DNA of 64,000 nt. Origin: Carboxylicivirga sediminis. GTDB taxonomy: Bacteria > Bacteroidota > Bacteroidia > Bacteroidales > Marinilabiliaceae. Where the stretch lies: NCBI RefSeq assembly GCF_018156225.1, contig NZ_JAGTAR010000007.1, positions 62,001-126,000 of the forward strand, given 5' to 3'. The position numbers and the translations under genes are program-made. This document shows positions 35,743 through 44,172 of this stretch, in pieces; within the stretch, counting starts at the first letter, position 1, and every line of letters begins with the position of its first letter. Under the pieces are notes generated by a model. The model was not told where the DNA came from and searched no databases. It saw only the letters and a list, made by a program, of their open reading frames with translations.

Positions 35743-36540
35743 ATGATTAAGATGATTGTGTCTGATATGGACGGTACACTATTAAACTCCAAAAAGCAAC
35801 TGCCCAACGATTTTGCTGAGGTTTATGAGCAAATCACAAAGGCAGGTATACAGTTTGTAGTGGCCAGTGGGAGGCAATATTATACATTGATAGATGAATT
35901 TGCTCACCTCGATCATAACATTGCCTTTGTAGCTGAAAATGGCGGGTATATTGGCTGGAACGAGCAAACCAAAGTGATGCAGCCATTACTTATGACGGAA
36001 ATAAAACCACTGATACTGGCGGCCAGAGAAGCAGGGTCTAATATTGTGTTATGTGGCAAAGAAGCGGCTTATGTCGAAAATACTTCCTCAGATGCCTTTA
36101 AAGCCGAACTGGCCAAATACTATGCAAAGCATCAGTTGGTTGATGATTTACTGCGTGTTGATGACCACCTGCTGAAAATTGCTATTAATGATTTCTCAAA
36201 TATCGAGACGCAGGTTTATCCACTTTTAAAGGCACGTTTTGGGCACTTATTTCAGATTAGTACATCCAGTCCTATTTGGCTTGACGTAATGCCCAATGGG
36301 ATTAATAAAGGCAGGGCGCTTCAGTTTCTGCAACAAGAGTTGGGTATTTCAGCCAATGAAACAATGGCTTTTGGCGATTATCTGAACGATTATGAAATGC
36401 TGCAGGTAGCAGGGCACAGTTATGCTATGGCTAATGCGCACCCTGACATAAAAGAGGTGGCCAGGTTTTCAACCCTGAGTAATGATGAAAGCGGCGTATT
36501 GCATGCGATTCGTAAGAGCTTGGCTCAATTAACCAATTAA
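35743..36540 (+). CDS. Cof-type HAD phosphatase
   Basis: 265-residue cytoplasmic haloacid-dehalogenase-fold phosphatase of the Cof/YbiV type. Motif I is DMDGT with nucleophile Asp8 and acid-base Asp10. Motif II is in VVASGRQYYTL and motif IV is in AFGDYLNDYEML. Such enzymes dephosphorylate sugar phosphates and related small molecules with broad specificity. Length is normal. It is divergent from the AraC-type regulator, which could control it but need not. Confidence 0.88.
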   Translation: MIKMIVSDMDGTLLNSKKQLPNDFAEVYEQITKAGIQFVVASGRQYYTLIDEFAHLDHNIAFVAENGGYIGWNEQTKVMQPLLMTEIKPLILAAREAGSNIVLCGKEAAYVENTSSDAFKAELAKYYAKHQLVDDLLRVDDHLLKIAINDFSNIETQVYPLLKARFGHLFQISTSSPIWLDVMPNGINKGRALQFLQQELGISANETMAFGDYLNDYEMLQVAGHSYAMANAHPDIKEVARFSTLSNDESGVLHAIRKSLAQLTN

Positions 36541-36605
36541 GGATGCCATTACCTGTTTTAACTCTTTCTTGAACATTTGTTCCCTTTATATGTAACAATG
36601 GCGTT

Positions 36606-36627
36606 TAATTTTGTAGTCAAACTACAA
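36606..36627 (+). promoter_or_regulatory. Promoter/operator candidate of the PNGase F gene
   Basis: A -7 motif TAATTTTG (36606-36613) overlaps a perfect inverted repeat TTGTAGT-CAA-ACTACAA (36611-36627), 19 bp before ATG 36647. A regulator bound there would sit on the promoter. The nearest TTTG, at 36576-36579, is 26 bp upstream. Confidence 0.4.
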
Positions 36628-36646
36628 TTAACTCAATTTGAAACAT

Positions 36647-38359
36647 ATGAAGATTTTTTGTTGGTCGCTACTAACTCTCATACTAATGAGCAGTGCATTA
36701 GCGCAGGATTATTCCAAACAGGGGACAGTATCTTACAAAGTATTGTATAATGGCAAAGAGCGTGGCGATATGCCGCTATTGCATGTTATGTATGCCAAAC
36801 AATCTGCAAAGGTTTGGCGCGACCAACCTGTGGTGGAACAACTGATACCAGGTTATGCCCAAGAGGCTACTTATGTTGATTACATCAACAAGGAGTTGAT
36901 TCAGATGGCTTCGTTTGATGATGGTGATGTTTATAATTCGAGCACTGACTTTGATGGTTTGCCAACATTGGAATTAACCGATAAAACACGCGAAATAGAA
37001 GGCTACATTTGTAGGCAGGCTAAAACAGTTATCAACTCCAATCATATTGAGGTGTGGTACACCACCGAAGCTGGCATTCAAGGCTCGCCTCAACCACATG
37101 TGGGATATGTGCCTGGCCTGGTGCTCAGCATCGTTCGTAATGGCAACTATGAGACACTCGCCACCAAAATTGATATTAAAAGAAAGAAAGCTAAAGAATC
37201 AGTATTGCCCGCTTCTATTGGGCAGACGGTGACGAAGAATGAGCTGGGTGATATCAAGCGGGAGAAAATGATTATCACCACTCGAGTGTTTGACGATGAG
37301 CAAATATGCTGGGGTAAAGATAAAATGGAGGTGACTGAGCCGGTGCTGGATTCGGTTTATCACTTCGCTGGTGGCACCTTGATTGTAAAAAAGGTGAAAC
37401 TGCCCGAAACACCCGACCATTATTCGGTGTTTGCTGAGATTGAGCAGTATAGTAATGGCGATGCCTACGACCGCACCGGCTCGGTGTTTGTGATACCAAC
37501 CAATCGGGAGCAGAGCTTCTGGGATGGGCTAAGAGATGGCATGGGTACCTTGCCCGTTTATTACGATGCCGACAGCCTCGATTATCAGGGTGTTGTAGTG
37601 ACAGATAACTATGAGCCAGTCGTTGAACTGGTGCGTTTCTTTACCACCTTTGGTGTGCGCCATTTTAACGATCGAGTGAAAATTAAGGATATTGAATGGG
37701 AAGACCACTCCATATATAAGCAGGATATTACCGAACTGAAGTCATACCTGGAAGGCGAGGTGCTGATTGGCGCATTTATTGGAAATTATGATAGGGGCGG
37801 ACATAAGCTGTCGCTCGATATTAAGGCGTATCCGGGTAGTTTCGATTGGAAAGAGGATGCGGGTAAAAAGCAATATATGCAACCGCTCTTTAATACCTGT
37901 AATGTGATGGAGATGGGTGGCCAGCGCTATGGTACCATGTTTAAAAATGACAGTCTGACGCTTGAATTTACGGTACCTGAAGGAGCCAGGAATATCAAAC
38001 TGCGATATATAACAACTGGTCACGGTGGCTGGGGTGGCGGCGATGAGTTCAACCCTAAGCAAAATGAAATTTTTATCGATGGTGAACGTGTATTTGTATA
38101 TACGCCCTGGCGCACCGATTGTGCAGCATATCGCAAGCACAATCCTGTGTCGGGTAATTTCTGGAATGGTATTTCTTCATCGGATTTAAGCCGAAGCGGC
38201 TGGTGTCCGGGTACGGCCACCAATCCCGAATATGTGGAGTTGCCCGATTTAAAGCCAGGACGTCACCAATTGAAAGTGGCTATTCCACTTGGAGAGCGAG
38301 CCGGAACAAGTTTTAGTGCCTGGAATATTTCAGGTATTCTGATAGGTGAGTTTGAGTAG
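36647..38359 (+). CDS. Exported PNGase F-like amidase fused to a GLPGLI-like N-terminal domain
   Basis: Peptide-N-glycosidase F family amidase that releases N-glycans from glycoproteins at the Asn-GlcNAc bond. Order: signal peptide (ending near ALAQ), a GLPGLI-type beta domain (about 22-180; IEGYICRQAK and HVGYVPGLVLSI echo that family), then the two-domain PNGase F jelly-roll unit (about 250-570; FGVRHFNDRVKIKDIEWE and NWKAYP-like GSFDWKEDAG, then TGHGGWGGGDEFN and WRTDCAAYRKHNPVSGNFW). Typical PNGase F is about 310-550 residues, so the extra N-terminal domain is the odd part. ATG 36647 follows a TTG that is less likely. Single gene. Confidence 0.85.
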   Translation: MKIFCWSLLTLILMSSALAQDYSKQGTVSYKVLYNGKERGDMPLLHVMYAKQSAKVWRDQPVVEQLIPGYAQEATYVDYINKELIQMASFDDGDVYNSSTDFDGLPTLELTDKTREIEGYICRQAKTVINSNHIEVWYTTEAGIQGSPQPHVGYVPGLVLSIVRNGNYETLATKIDIKRKKAKESVLPASIGQTVTKNELGDIKREKMIITTRVFDDEQICWGKDKMEVTEPVLDSVYHFAGGTLIVKKVKLPETPDHYSVFAEIEQYSNGDAYDRTGSVFVIPTNREQSFWDGLRDGMGTLPVYYDADSLDYQGVVVTDNYEPVVELVRFFTTFGVRHFNDRVKIKDIEWEDHSIYKQDITELKSYLEGEVLIGAFIGNYDRGGHKLSLDIKAYPGSFDWKEDAGKKQYMQPLFNTCNVMEMGGQRYGTMFKNDSLTLEFTVPEGARNIKLRYITTGHGGWGGGDEFNPKQNEIFIDGERVFVYTPWRTDCAAYRKHNPVSGNFWNGISSSDLSRSGWCPGTATNPEYVELPDLKPGRHQLKVAIPLGERAGTSFSAWNISGILIGEFE

Positions 38360-38380
38360 AAGTTAGAATGTGTGAATCTG

Positions 38381-38412
38381 AAAAGGTCAATACTGAATTG
38401 TATTGGCCTTTT
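38381..38412 (+). terminator. Rho-independent terminator of the PNGase F gene
   Basis: AAAAGGTCAATAC pairs with GTATTGGCCTTTT (one G-U) and is followed by TTTCTTTTT, 22 bp past the stop. Confidence 0.85.
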
Positions 38413-38723
38413 TCTTTTTATTCACCCCACAATGGAGGTTGTGAGAATATGGTGTAGGCTTCAGTTTCCTTCTTCTAAATTCAGGACGTTATCAAATGGC
38501 ATATTTCAGTTCACTATACAATTATTAGGATAACAGAAATCCATTTTGAAGCAGCAATTAAAATCTATGGTAAGGTTTATATGAATGATGGCAAGGGGAA
38601 CTGGATGGGTAGTAGTTGTTGATTAATCTGATTAAGAAAGAAGTTGGGTGGGCTATAAAAAAAGAGAGGACAGATACGTTTATCTGTCCTTACCCTTAAA
38701 TCAGCTAACTAAATCCAAGTTTT

Positions 38724-38825
38724 ATGAAAAAATCCATTACAAAGATGGGGATATTTTTGGGGGTTGCAAGAGTGAAAGTGTTAAAAAATTGTAAAAGCAC
38801 TATTAAAATAGGGGGGTATTTGTAA
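38724..38825 (+). pseudogene. Vestigial 5' end resembling a SusC/TonB receptor gene
   Basis: A 33-codon ORF starting MKKSITKMGIFLGVA. The sequence just before it, CTAAATCCAAGTTTTATGAA, is the form usually seen at the start of SusC-family genes in Bacteroidota, and the opening residues look like the beginning of their signal peptide. The frame stops at TAA 38823-38825 with nothing of the barrel downstream. It could be a relic or a real short leader peptide. Confidence 0.3.
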
Positions 38826-38931
38826 AAATACTAATTAATGACATGTTTCGGTAATGAAAATAGGGGGGTGTGATTCAATAAAGTGCTTAAATATATACTT
38901 GAAATTGTATTTTTGTAGGGGGTGAAAGTAA

Positions 38932-38976
38932 CAATCCCCGTTTGATTGCCATTTTATCTGCAATAAACGGGGGTTG
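38932..38976 (+). ncRNA. Long hairpin, attenuator or small-RNA candidate
   Basis: CAATCCCCGTTT pairs with AAACGGGGGTTG (one G-U), with an inner ATTGC/GCAAT stem, so about 17 bp in all. The -7-like TATTTTTG (38908-38915) sits just upstream. The CCCC strand could instead pair with the GGGGG at about 38918-38922, giving two competing folds. No T-run follows and no gene is directly downstream on this strand. Confidence 0.3.
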
Positions 38977-39010
38977 CTTTATGTTTGACACTTTTTAATA
39001 TTTAATGCTG

Positions 39011-40363
39011 TTAAGTTGTAATTTGAAGTGCTTTTTTATTCAGCTTCTGAAGTCGAAAATGGAATAGCAAGGCACAAATGCCTAATCCGACCGGAAAGCC
39101 CAGCCAAATGCCTATTTCACCAAATCCACCTATAAAGGCAGCCCAGTAACTAAAGGGGATGGCAATACCAAAATAGGAGATAATGGTTAAAATACCGGGG
39201 ATGGTAGCGTCGGCCATACCTCTTAAAATGCTTGAGTAGATGATTTGTACGGCATCAAAAAGCTGAAAGATTACCAGCACTACAATCATTTTAGATGCTA
39301 AAGCAATCACCTCCGCATCGTTAGTAAAGAGCTGGGGTAGCCAGTTGCGTAATAATATAAAAGCGGATGATATAACCACAACCATCACAATAACAATCTG
39401 AAAAGAAGCCTGTGAGGCTTGTTTAATCAATGCGGGTACCTGGCGGGCCGAAAACTGACTGATGCGAATTGTGGTACCCGCACCAATACCCTGGTAAAGC
39501 ATAAAACCAAAAGTGGAGAGGCTGATAACAATCTGATGGGCGGCCAGACCGGTATCACTTATCCAACCAATCATAATGCCGGCCACAATAAACGCCGATG
39601 CCTCTGAAAACAGATGTAAGCCCATTGGAACACCCAGTTTGACAATTGATTTAACCGTCTGCAATACCTTTTTAAAAGTCAGCTTAACAGCTGCAGATTT
39701 CAGTGGCTTATACCTTCTGATGAAGACAGTCATTATAACAGCCATTGCCACCCGTGCTATGAGGGTTGACCAGCCGGCTCCGTAGAGGCCCAGTTCGGGT
39801 GCTCCGAGCTTACCAAAGATAAGGATGTAGTTACCGAGGATATTCATCACATTAGCTATTAGCGTAACAACCATGGCCAGGCGTGTATTTGAAAGACCTT
39901 CGGCGAGTTGCTTGCCACTTAAAAACAGCATGAGTGGTATAATGGACAGGCTGATGATGCTAAAGAAGGTTTGTGATTGTTGAATTATATTCTCAGGCTG
40001 ATGCATAAAAGGCATCGCATAGTACAGTGCCAGGCAGGTGAGCGCCAGGATGATACCCATTAGGCTGTTGGTGGCATAAGCTCCATACTTCAGAAAATGC
40101 AATTGTTCGTACTGCTTTTTACCAAATGCTTTACCTACCAATGGCGTGATGGCCATGGCAAAACCCATTCCGAAAATAAGTGGTAATGAAAACAAGGTAT
40201 TGGCAAAGGCCGCAGCAGCCAATTCTGTTTTACCCAAATGGCCAATCATCATGTTGTCAACCATTCCAACGGTAATTTGTCCTACCTGCGCTATAATAAC
40301 AGGCAACGCTAATCTTCGTGTTTCGGCATAGTGCGGACGAAACAAACGCCAGTATCGCTTCAT
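39011..40363 (-). CDS. MATE family efflux transporter (NorM-like)
   Basis: 450-residue multidrug efflux protein with about 12 helices. The N-terminal signature IAQVGQITVGMVDNMMIGHLG and the central GFLMYQGIGAGTTIRISQF-like region (here FMLYQGIGAGTTIRIS) mark the NorM branch rather than the MepA/DinF branch of the pump at 20.6 kb. It probably couples Na+ or H+ to drug or metabolite export. It is transcribed alone, with a 213-bp gap to the GH20 gene. Confidence 0.9.
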   Translation of the reverse strand: MKRYWRLFRPHYAETRRLALPVIIAQVGQITVGMVDNMMIGHLGKTELAAAAFANTLFSLPLIFGMGFAMAITPLVGKAFGKKQYEQLHFLKYGAYATNSLMGIILALTCLALYYAMPFMHQPENIIQQSQTFFSIISLSIIPLMLFLSGKQLAEGLSNTRLAMVVTLIANVMNILGNYILIFGKLGAPELGLYGAGWSTLIARVAMAVIMTVFIRRYKPLKSAAVKLTFKKVLQTVKSIVKLGVPMGLHLFSEASAFIVAGIMIGWISDTGLAAHQIVISLSTFGFMLYQGIGAGTTIRISQFSARQVPALIKQASQASFQIVIVMVVVISSAFILLRNWLPQLFTNDAEVIALASKMIVVLVIFQLFDAVQIIYSSILRGMADATIPGILTIISYFGIAIPFSYWAAFIGGFGEIGIWLGFPVGLGICALLFHFRLQKLNKKALQITT

Positions 40364-40576
40364 AATAAAAATAAAATAAACTAATTACAATGTGGGCGAG
40401 ACCTTGCCCTTTAATACACCTGCAACATTCAAGGCTTGCAAAACGAGGTTTTGGGCTTCAAGGTGAGAAGTTTTGAAATGTCGGTCATCAATGTATTAAA
40501 GTCGCCAAAGACGGAGGCAAAAATAGTTGGTTTTTGTGTTAATACGCGTTAAAAAACTATGTCATTTGGTAATTAT

Positions 40577-42490
40577 TTACCGGTATGTCTTCAGTATGGC
40601 CTTCATTTTATTTGCTGAATCAGCAAGACCTCCATCACGATTTCTCATTCGCCATATGGTTTCGTGCTGTGCAATAAGAGCTTCCAATTCCTGCTTTAGT
40701 TCGGCTTTTCTGGCTGCATCCAGACTGTCAAACTGTCCATTTGTGGTGGTGAGCTTAGCCAGTGCCAGATGGCAGGCATGTAGTGCTAATGTGCTGGCCT
40801 GTGTCACCTCTTGTCGGACAATATCAGCATCGGCACATTGGATAGGGGCAGCTTGAAATGCGGCGAGTTGTTGCTCAATAAAAGCAATGGTTGCTTCAGT
40901 ATTGGTTTTATTAATCCTCTTAAGCCATCGATCGGTTTTAATGGATTTGCTGTTACGTTTCAGTAATTGATGAAATATATTACTGTTGTCAGTCGAGGCA
41001 TGCATCTTAAGGTAGGCATTGCCCAGGTTGACCAGTGCTGTTCCACTCTGTCCGCTTGTGTCATTCAGCACCTGCAGCGAAACGTGTTGTGCAATGTTTA
41101 TTTCGGTATTGCTTTCAACGCTCCAGCTGAGTGCTGCTCCATATAAAAGGGCAGGGTAGCAAACGCTAAGTGGTTGCCAGTGGCCCTGATCGCCCCAGTT
41201 AGTGTTCAGAAAGCCATTGGCACCGTATTGCTTGCCGTTGATGGCGGCATTTTTTAAGTTGGCAAACGCATTTTGGTTGCGCCCAATGATGCTGTTCCAG
41301 GTAGATGTGCCCGGACATACATAATAGGGCAGACCAGCCTTCTGGAACTTTGGACAATTCTTATCGAATGGGTAATCGGCCTCATAACCCCAGATAAGGG
41401 CCACCATGTCTTTGGGGAGCTCAGGTATCAACTCGGGGTGGTGCAGAATAATATCGCCCCAAAACTGTGTTGTGCGATTGTATTTATCCACTTCTTCTTT
41501 TAGTTCGAGAACAAAATCGAGGTACACACGGCCTTTGCCTTTTTGCTGGCATAGTGCCTTTGATTTACCAACGCCAAGTTCAACAGTTTCGTCGCAGCCA
41601 ATATTAAAATATTGGCTGGTAAAGTTGGGCAGCAGCTCGGCATATAGCTCTTGCATCAGCTCTAGTGAGCCAGGTTCAACGGGACTAAGACTGGTGCGCG
41701 ACATCATGCCCCAGATGGTTTTGCCGGGTTGTGGCAGTTCGGCCAGGTGTTCATATTCCTCGTGTATCAGCCAGCGCTTCATATGACCAAAGGAATTCTG
41801 GTTGGGCACCAAATCGATATAATGACGCCGACAATAGGCATCTAAAGTCTGTACCTGTTCGGCCGTCATGGGGCTGGCATCTTGCCATACGGTCTGATGA
41901 TTCTGATAGGCAAAGGTGTGTTCTGTATATAATTGCAGCTCATTAATTTTCCATGACGCCAGCTTATCCACAATGCCATACAGTGTTTCCATGGTGGGGA
42001 CTTTATCACGACTGATGTCCAACATTACACCACGTCGTTCAAAATCGGGGTCGTCAAGAATGGTTACCAATGGCCAGTAGCCATGGTGAACAGCATAGCG
42101 GCCTACTTGCTGTAATGTCAGCAATCCATAATACACGCCTGTTTCACTGCCGCCAGTTAGCTGTATATTATACTCGCTGATGGCTAGCTTATAAGCTTGT
42201 GGCTTCAGTTGCGTGTCAATTATTATTGAGAGTGCGGATTGGCCAATTAGCGCAGGGGTAGGCAAAAGTTTTGTTTCAATACCGGTTTGTTCAAAGTTGG
42301 TAAGTAAATGAAGTAACGGTTTGCTCCATTGAACAGCAGTGCCAGGCAGGTGAATCGTCAGACTAGTTGCTTGCAGTTGTCCCTCATGTATTTGAAGTGC
42401 TTTAGGTGCTGGCAACAAATAGTTGCTTAAAACAGAGGCGATGCTCAATTGACCTGTCAAAAGAACAAGGCATAAGAAAAGGATTCGCAT
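40577..42490 (-). CDS. GH20-family hexosaminidase, variant catalytic motif
   Basis: 637-residue exported glycosidase (signal ending near SIAS). The GH20b domain covers about 25-140 and the TIM barrel about 145-480 (VMLDISRDKVPT, INELQLYTEHTFAY, NIGCDETVELG). The acid/base pair is Asp300-Glu301 within NIGCDE, where canonical GH20 enzymes read H-I/L-G-G-D-E, so it belongs to a divergent GH20 branch. The C-terminal 150 residues are helical. The likely substrate is terminal GlcNAc or GalNAc, but specificity may differ from the GH20 at 28 kb. There is no lipobox, so it is probably periplasmic. Confidence 0.82.
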   Translation of the reverse strand: MRILFLCLVLLTGQLSIASVLSNYLLPAPKALQIHEGQLQATSLTIHLPGTAVQWSKPLLHLLTNFEQTGIETKLLPTPALIGQSALSIIIDTQLKPQAYKLAISEYNIQLTGGSETGVYYGLLTLQQVGRYAVHHGYWPLVTILDDPDFERRGVMLDISRDKVPTMETLYGIVDKLASWKINELQLYTEHTFAYQNHQTVWQDASPMTAEQVQTLDAYCRRHYIDLVPNQNSFGHMKRWLIHEEYEHLAELPQPGKTIWGMMSRTSLSPVEPGSLELMQELYAELLPNFTSQYFNIGCDETVELGVGKSKALCQQKGKGRVYLDFVLELKEEVDKYNRTTQFWGDIILHHPELIPELPKDMVALIWGYEADYPFDKNCPKFQKAGLPYYVCPGTSTWNSIIGRNQNAFANLKNAAINGKQYGANGFLNTNWGDQGHWQPLSVCYPALLYGAALSWSVESNTEINIAQHVSLQVLNDTSGQSGTALVNLGNAYLKMHASTDNSNIFHQLLKRNSKSIKTDRWLKRINKTNTEATIAFIEQQLAAFQAAPIQCADADIVRQEVTQASTLALHACHLALAKLTTTNGQFDSLDAARKAELKQELEALIAQHETIWRMRNRDGGLADSANKMKAILKTYR

Positions 42491-42629
42491 ATGACCGGTT
42501 TATCAATTTAATTCCGAAAATACGAAATGCACTGGCGATTGCAAGAAAAGGGTGGGAATTCTTTTGTGTGCAGTTACATCCTGCATAATAGAAAAACACT
42601 CAACTAACGCATTATTTTTACGCACATGA

Positions 42630-42659
42630 TTGTCTGCTTTTTATAAACCATTAGTTTTG
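42630..42659 (+). promoter_or_regulatory. Bacteroidota-type promoter of cstA
   Basis: TTG (42630-42632), a 19-bp spacer, then TAGTTTTG (42652-42659), matching the TTG / TAnnTTTG consensus and spacing. The expected start of transcription is about 20 bp before the cstA ATG. Confidence 0.55.
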
Positions 42660-42687
42660 TTAATGTGAAACTCCTTATGATTATACT

Positions 42688-44166
42688 ATGTGGACATTTG
42701 TTGGAGCCATTGTGGTTTTAGTACTTGGCTTTATCTTTTACGGCAGATTTATAGAGCGCTTCTTTGGGGCGGACGACAGCAGACCAACACCAGCTATTAA
42801 ACAAGCCGATGGTGTTGATTTTGCGCCCATGGCTACCTGGAAAGTATTTACCATTCAGTTTTTGAATATTGCCGGACTGGGTCCTATATTCGGAGCCATT
42901 TTGGGAGCTATGTATGGGCCAATGGCCTATGTATGGATTGTGTTGGGCTGTATTTTTATGGGGGCTACTCACGATTATTTCTCTGGCATGCTGTCTATTC
43001 GCCACGGAGGCGCAAGTATTCCCGAGATTGTGGGTAAATATCTCGGACCGGGATTTCAGAATTTTCTACGGGTGTTTACTTTGTTGCTGTTAATCTTTGT
43101 TGGGGTTGCTTTTGTTTCGGGGCCAGCCGGCCTGTTGGCCAACCTCACCGGTGGCGGTCTGCGCATCTGGTTATACGTGATATTTGCCTACTACCTGATT
43201 GCTACTTTATTGCCCATCAATAAAATCATTGGTAAAATATATCCACTCTTTGGCGCTGCTTTAATAATTATGGCACTCGCCATTGCCGGAGCGATGCTTT
43301 GGGGGGGACTGTCGGGTACATTGCTGATGCCCGAGCTATCGGCTGCCAGCTTTGCCAACTGGCACCATCATCCTACCGAAAATATCCTGTTTCCTATGAT
43401 GTTTATTGTCATATCCTGTGGAGCTCTGAGTGGTTTTCATAGTACGCAGGCTCCTATGATGGCTCGTACCATTAAAAAGGAAAGCTATGGTCGTTATGTG
43501 TTCTATGGCGCGATGGTGGCAGAAGGGATAGTTGCTATCATCTGGGCAACCGCTGCAATGACCTTCTTTGGCGGCGCCGAAGGCTTGAATACAACCATGC
43601 AAATGGATGGACATAATCCGGCCTGGGTGGTGAACGAAATCAGTGTAGCGTGGTTAGGGTCTGTTGGGGCTATTTTCGCCATTATTGGTGTTATAGCCTG
43701 TCCGATAACAACCGGCGACACAGCCTTTAGAAGTGCAAGGCTTACCATTGCCGATGTATTTAAATACGATCAGTCGACCATTAAAAAGCGCTTAATCATT
43801 AGTCTTCCGTTATTTGCTGTGGGTTTTATATTGTCGCAGCTTGAGTTTACAACGATCTGGAAATACCTGGGGCTATCGAACCAAATACTGGCTGTGGTGG
43901 TGTTGTGGACAGGGGCCATGTACCTCGCTAAAGTCAATAAGGCGCACTGGTATTTGTCATTACCTGCTGCATTCATGACCGTGGTTTGTATCACCTATTT
44001 GATGGTGGCTCCTTTGAAAAATGGCGGATTGGCTATGGAAGCACAATTAGGAACAGTAATTGGCTTGCTGTCAGGTTTAATGGCTTTAGGCTTATTTATA
44101 TTCCGTACCAGGCGAATCGCCATGAAAGCACAAGCTGTATTTGTAAAGGTAGATGATATAAAATAG
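42688..44166 (+). CDS. cstA: CstA family peptide/pyruvate transporter
   Basis: Inner-membrane carbon starvation protein A family member, 492 residues, with about 14 hydrophobic segments. Motifs include GVDFAPMATWKVFTIQFLNI, GPIFGAILGAMYGP, GATHDYFSGMLSIRHGGASIPEI (family hallmark) and SGFHSTQAPMMAR. It is shorter than E. coli CstA (about 700), as in other Bacteroidota members. CstA and the related BtsT carry peptides or pyruvate under carbon limitation; peptide uptake would suit the proteolytic genes nearby. The nucleotidyltransferase-like gene starts 6 bp later, so they share a transcript. Confidence 0.88.
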   Translation: MWTFVGAIVVLVLGFIFYGRFIERFFGADDSRPTPAIKQADGVDFAPMATWKVFTIQFLNIAGLGPIFGAILGAMYGPMAYVWIVLGCIFMGATHDYFSGMLSIRHGGASIPEIVGKYLGPGFQNFLRVFTLLLLIFVGVAFVSGPAGLLANLTGGGLRIWLYVIFAYYLIATLLPINKIIGKIYPLFGAALIIMALAIAGAMLWGGLSGTLLMPELSAASFANWHHHPTENILFPMMFIVISCGALSGFHSTQAPMMARTIKKESYGRYVFYGAMVAEGIVAIIWATAAMTFFGGAEGLNTTMQMDGHNPAWVVNEISVAWLGSVGAIFAIIGVIACPITTGDTAFRSARLTIADVFKYDQSTIKKRLIISLPLFAVGFILSQLEFTTIWKYLGLSNQILAVVVLWTGAMYLAKVNKAHWYLSLPAAFMTVVCITYLMVAPLKNGGLAMEAQLGTVIGLLSGLMALGLFIFRTRRIAMKAQAVFVKVDDIK

Positions 44167-44172
44167 CACTGT

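Larger units (their letters stand above)
38360..39010. other. 651-bp intergenic region: relic SusC-type leader, G-run repeats, strong hairpin
   Basis: After the PNGase F terminator comes a hairpin GGACAGATA/TATCTGTCC (38668-38689). It is followed by a short leader ORF that resembles the start of a SusC-type gene, then two copies of AAAATAGGGGGGT (38805-38817 and 38857-38869, 52 bp apart) and a long hairpin at 38932-38976. No intact gene is present. Confidence 0.55.
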
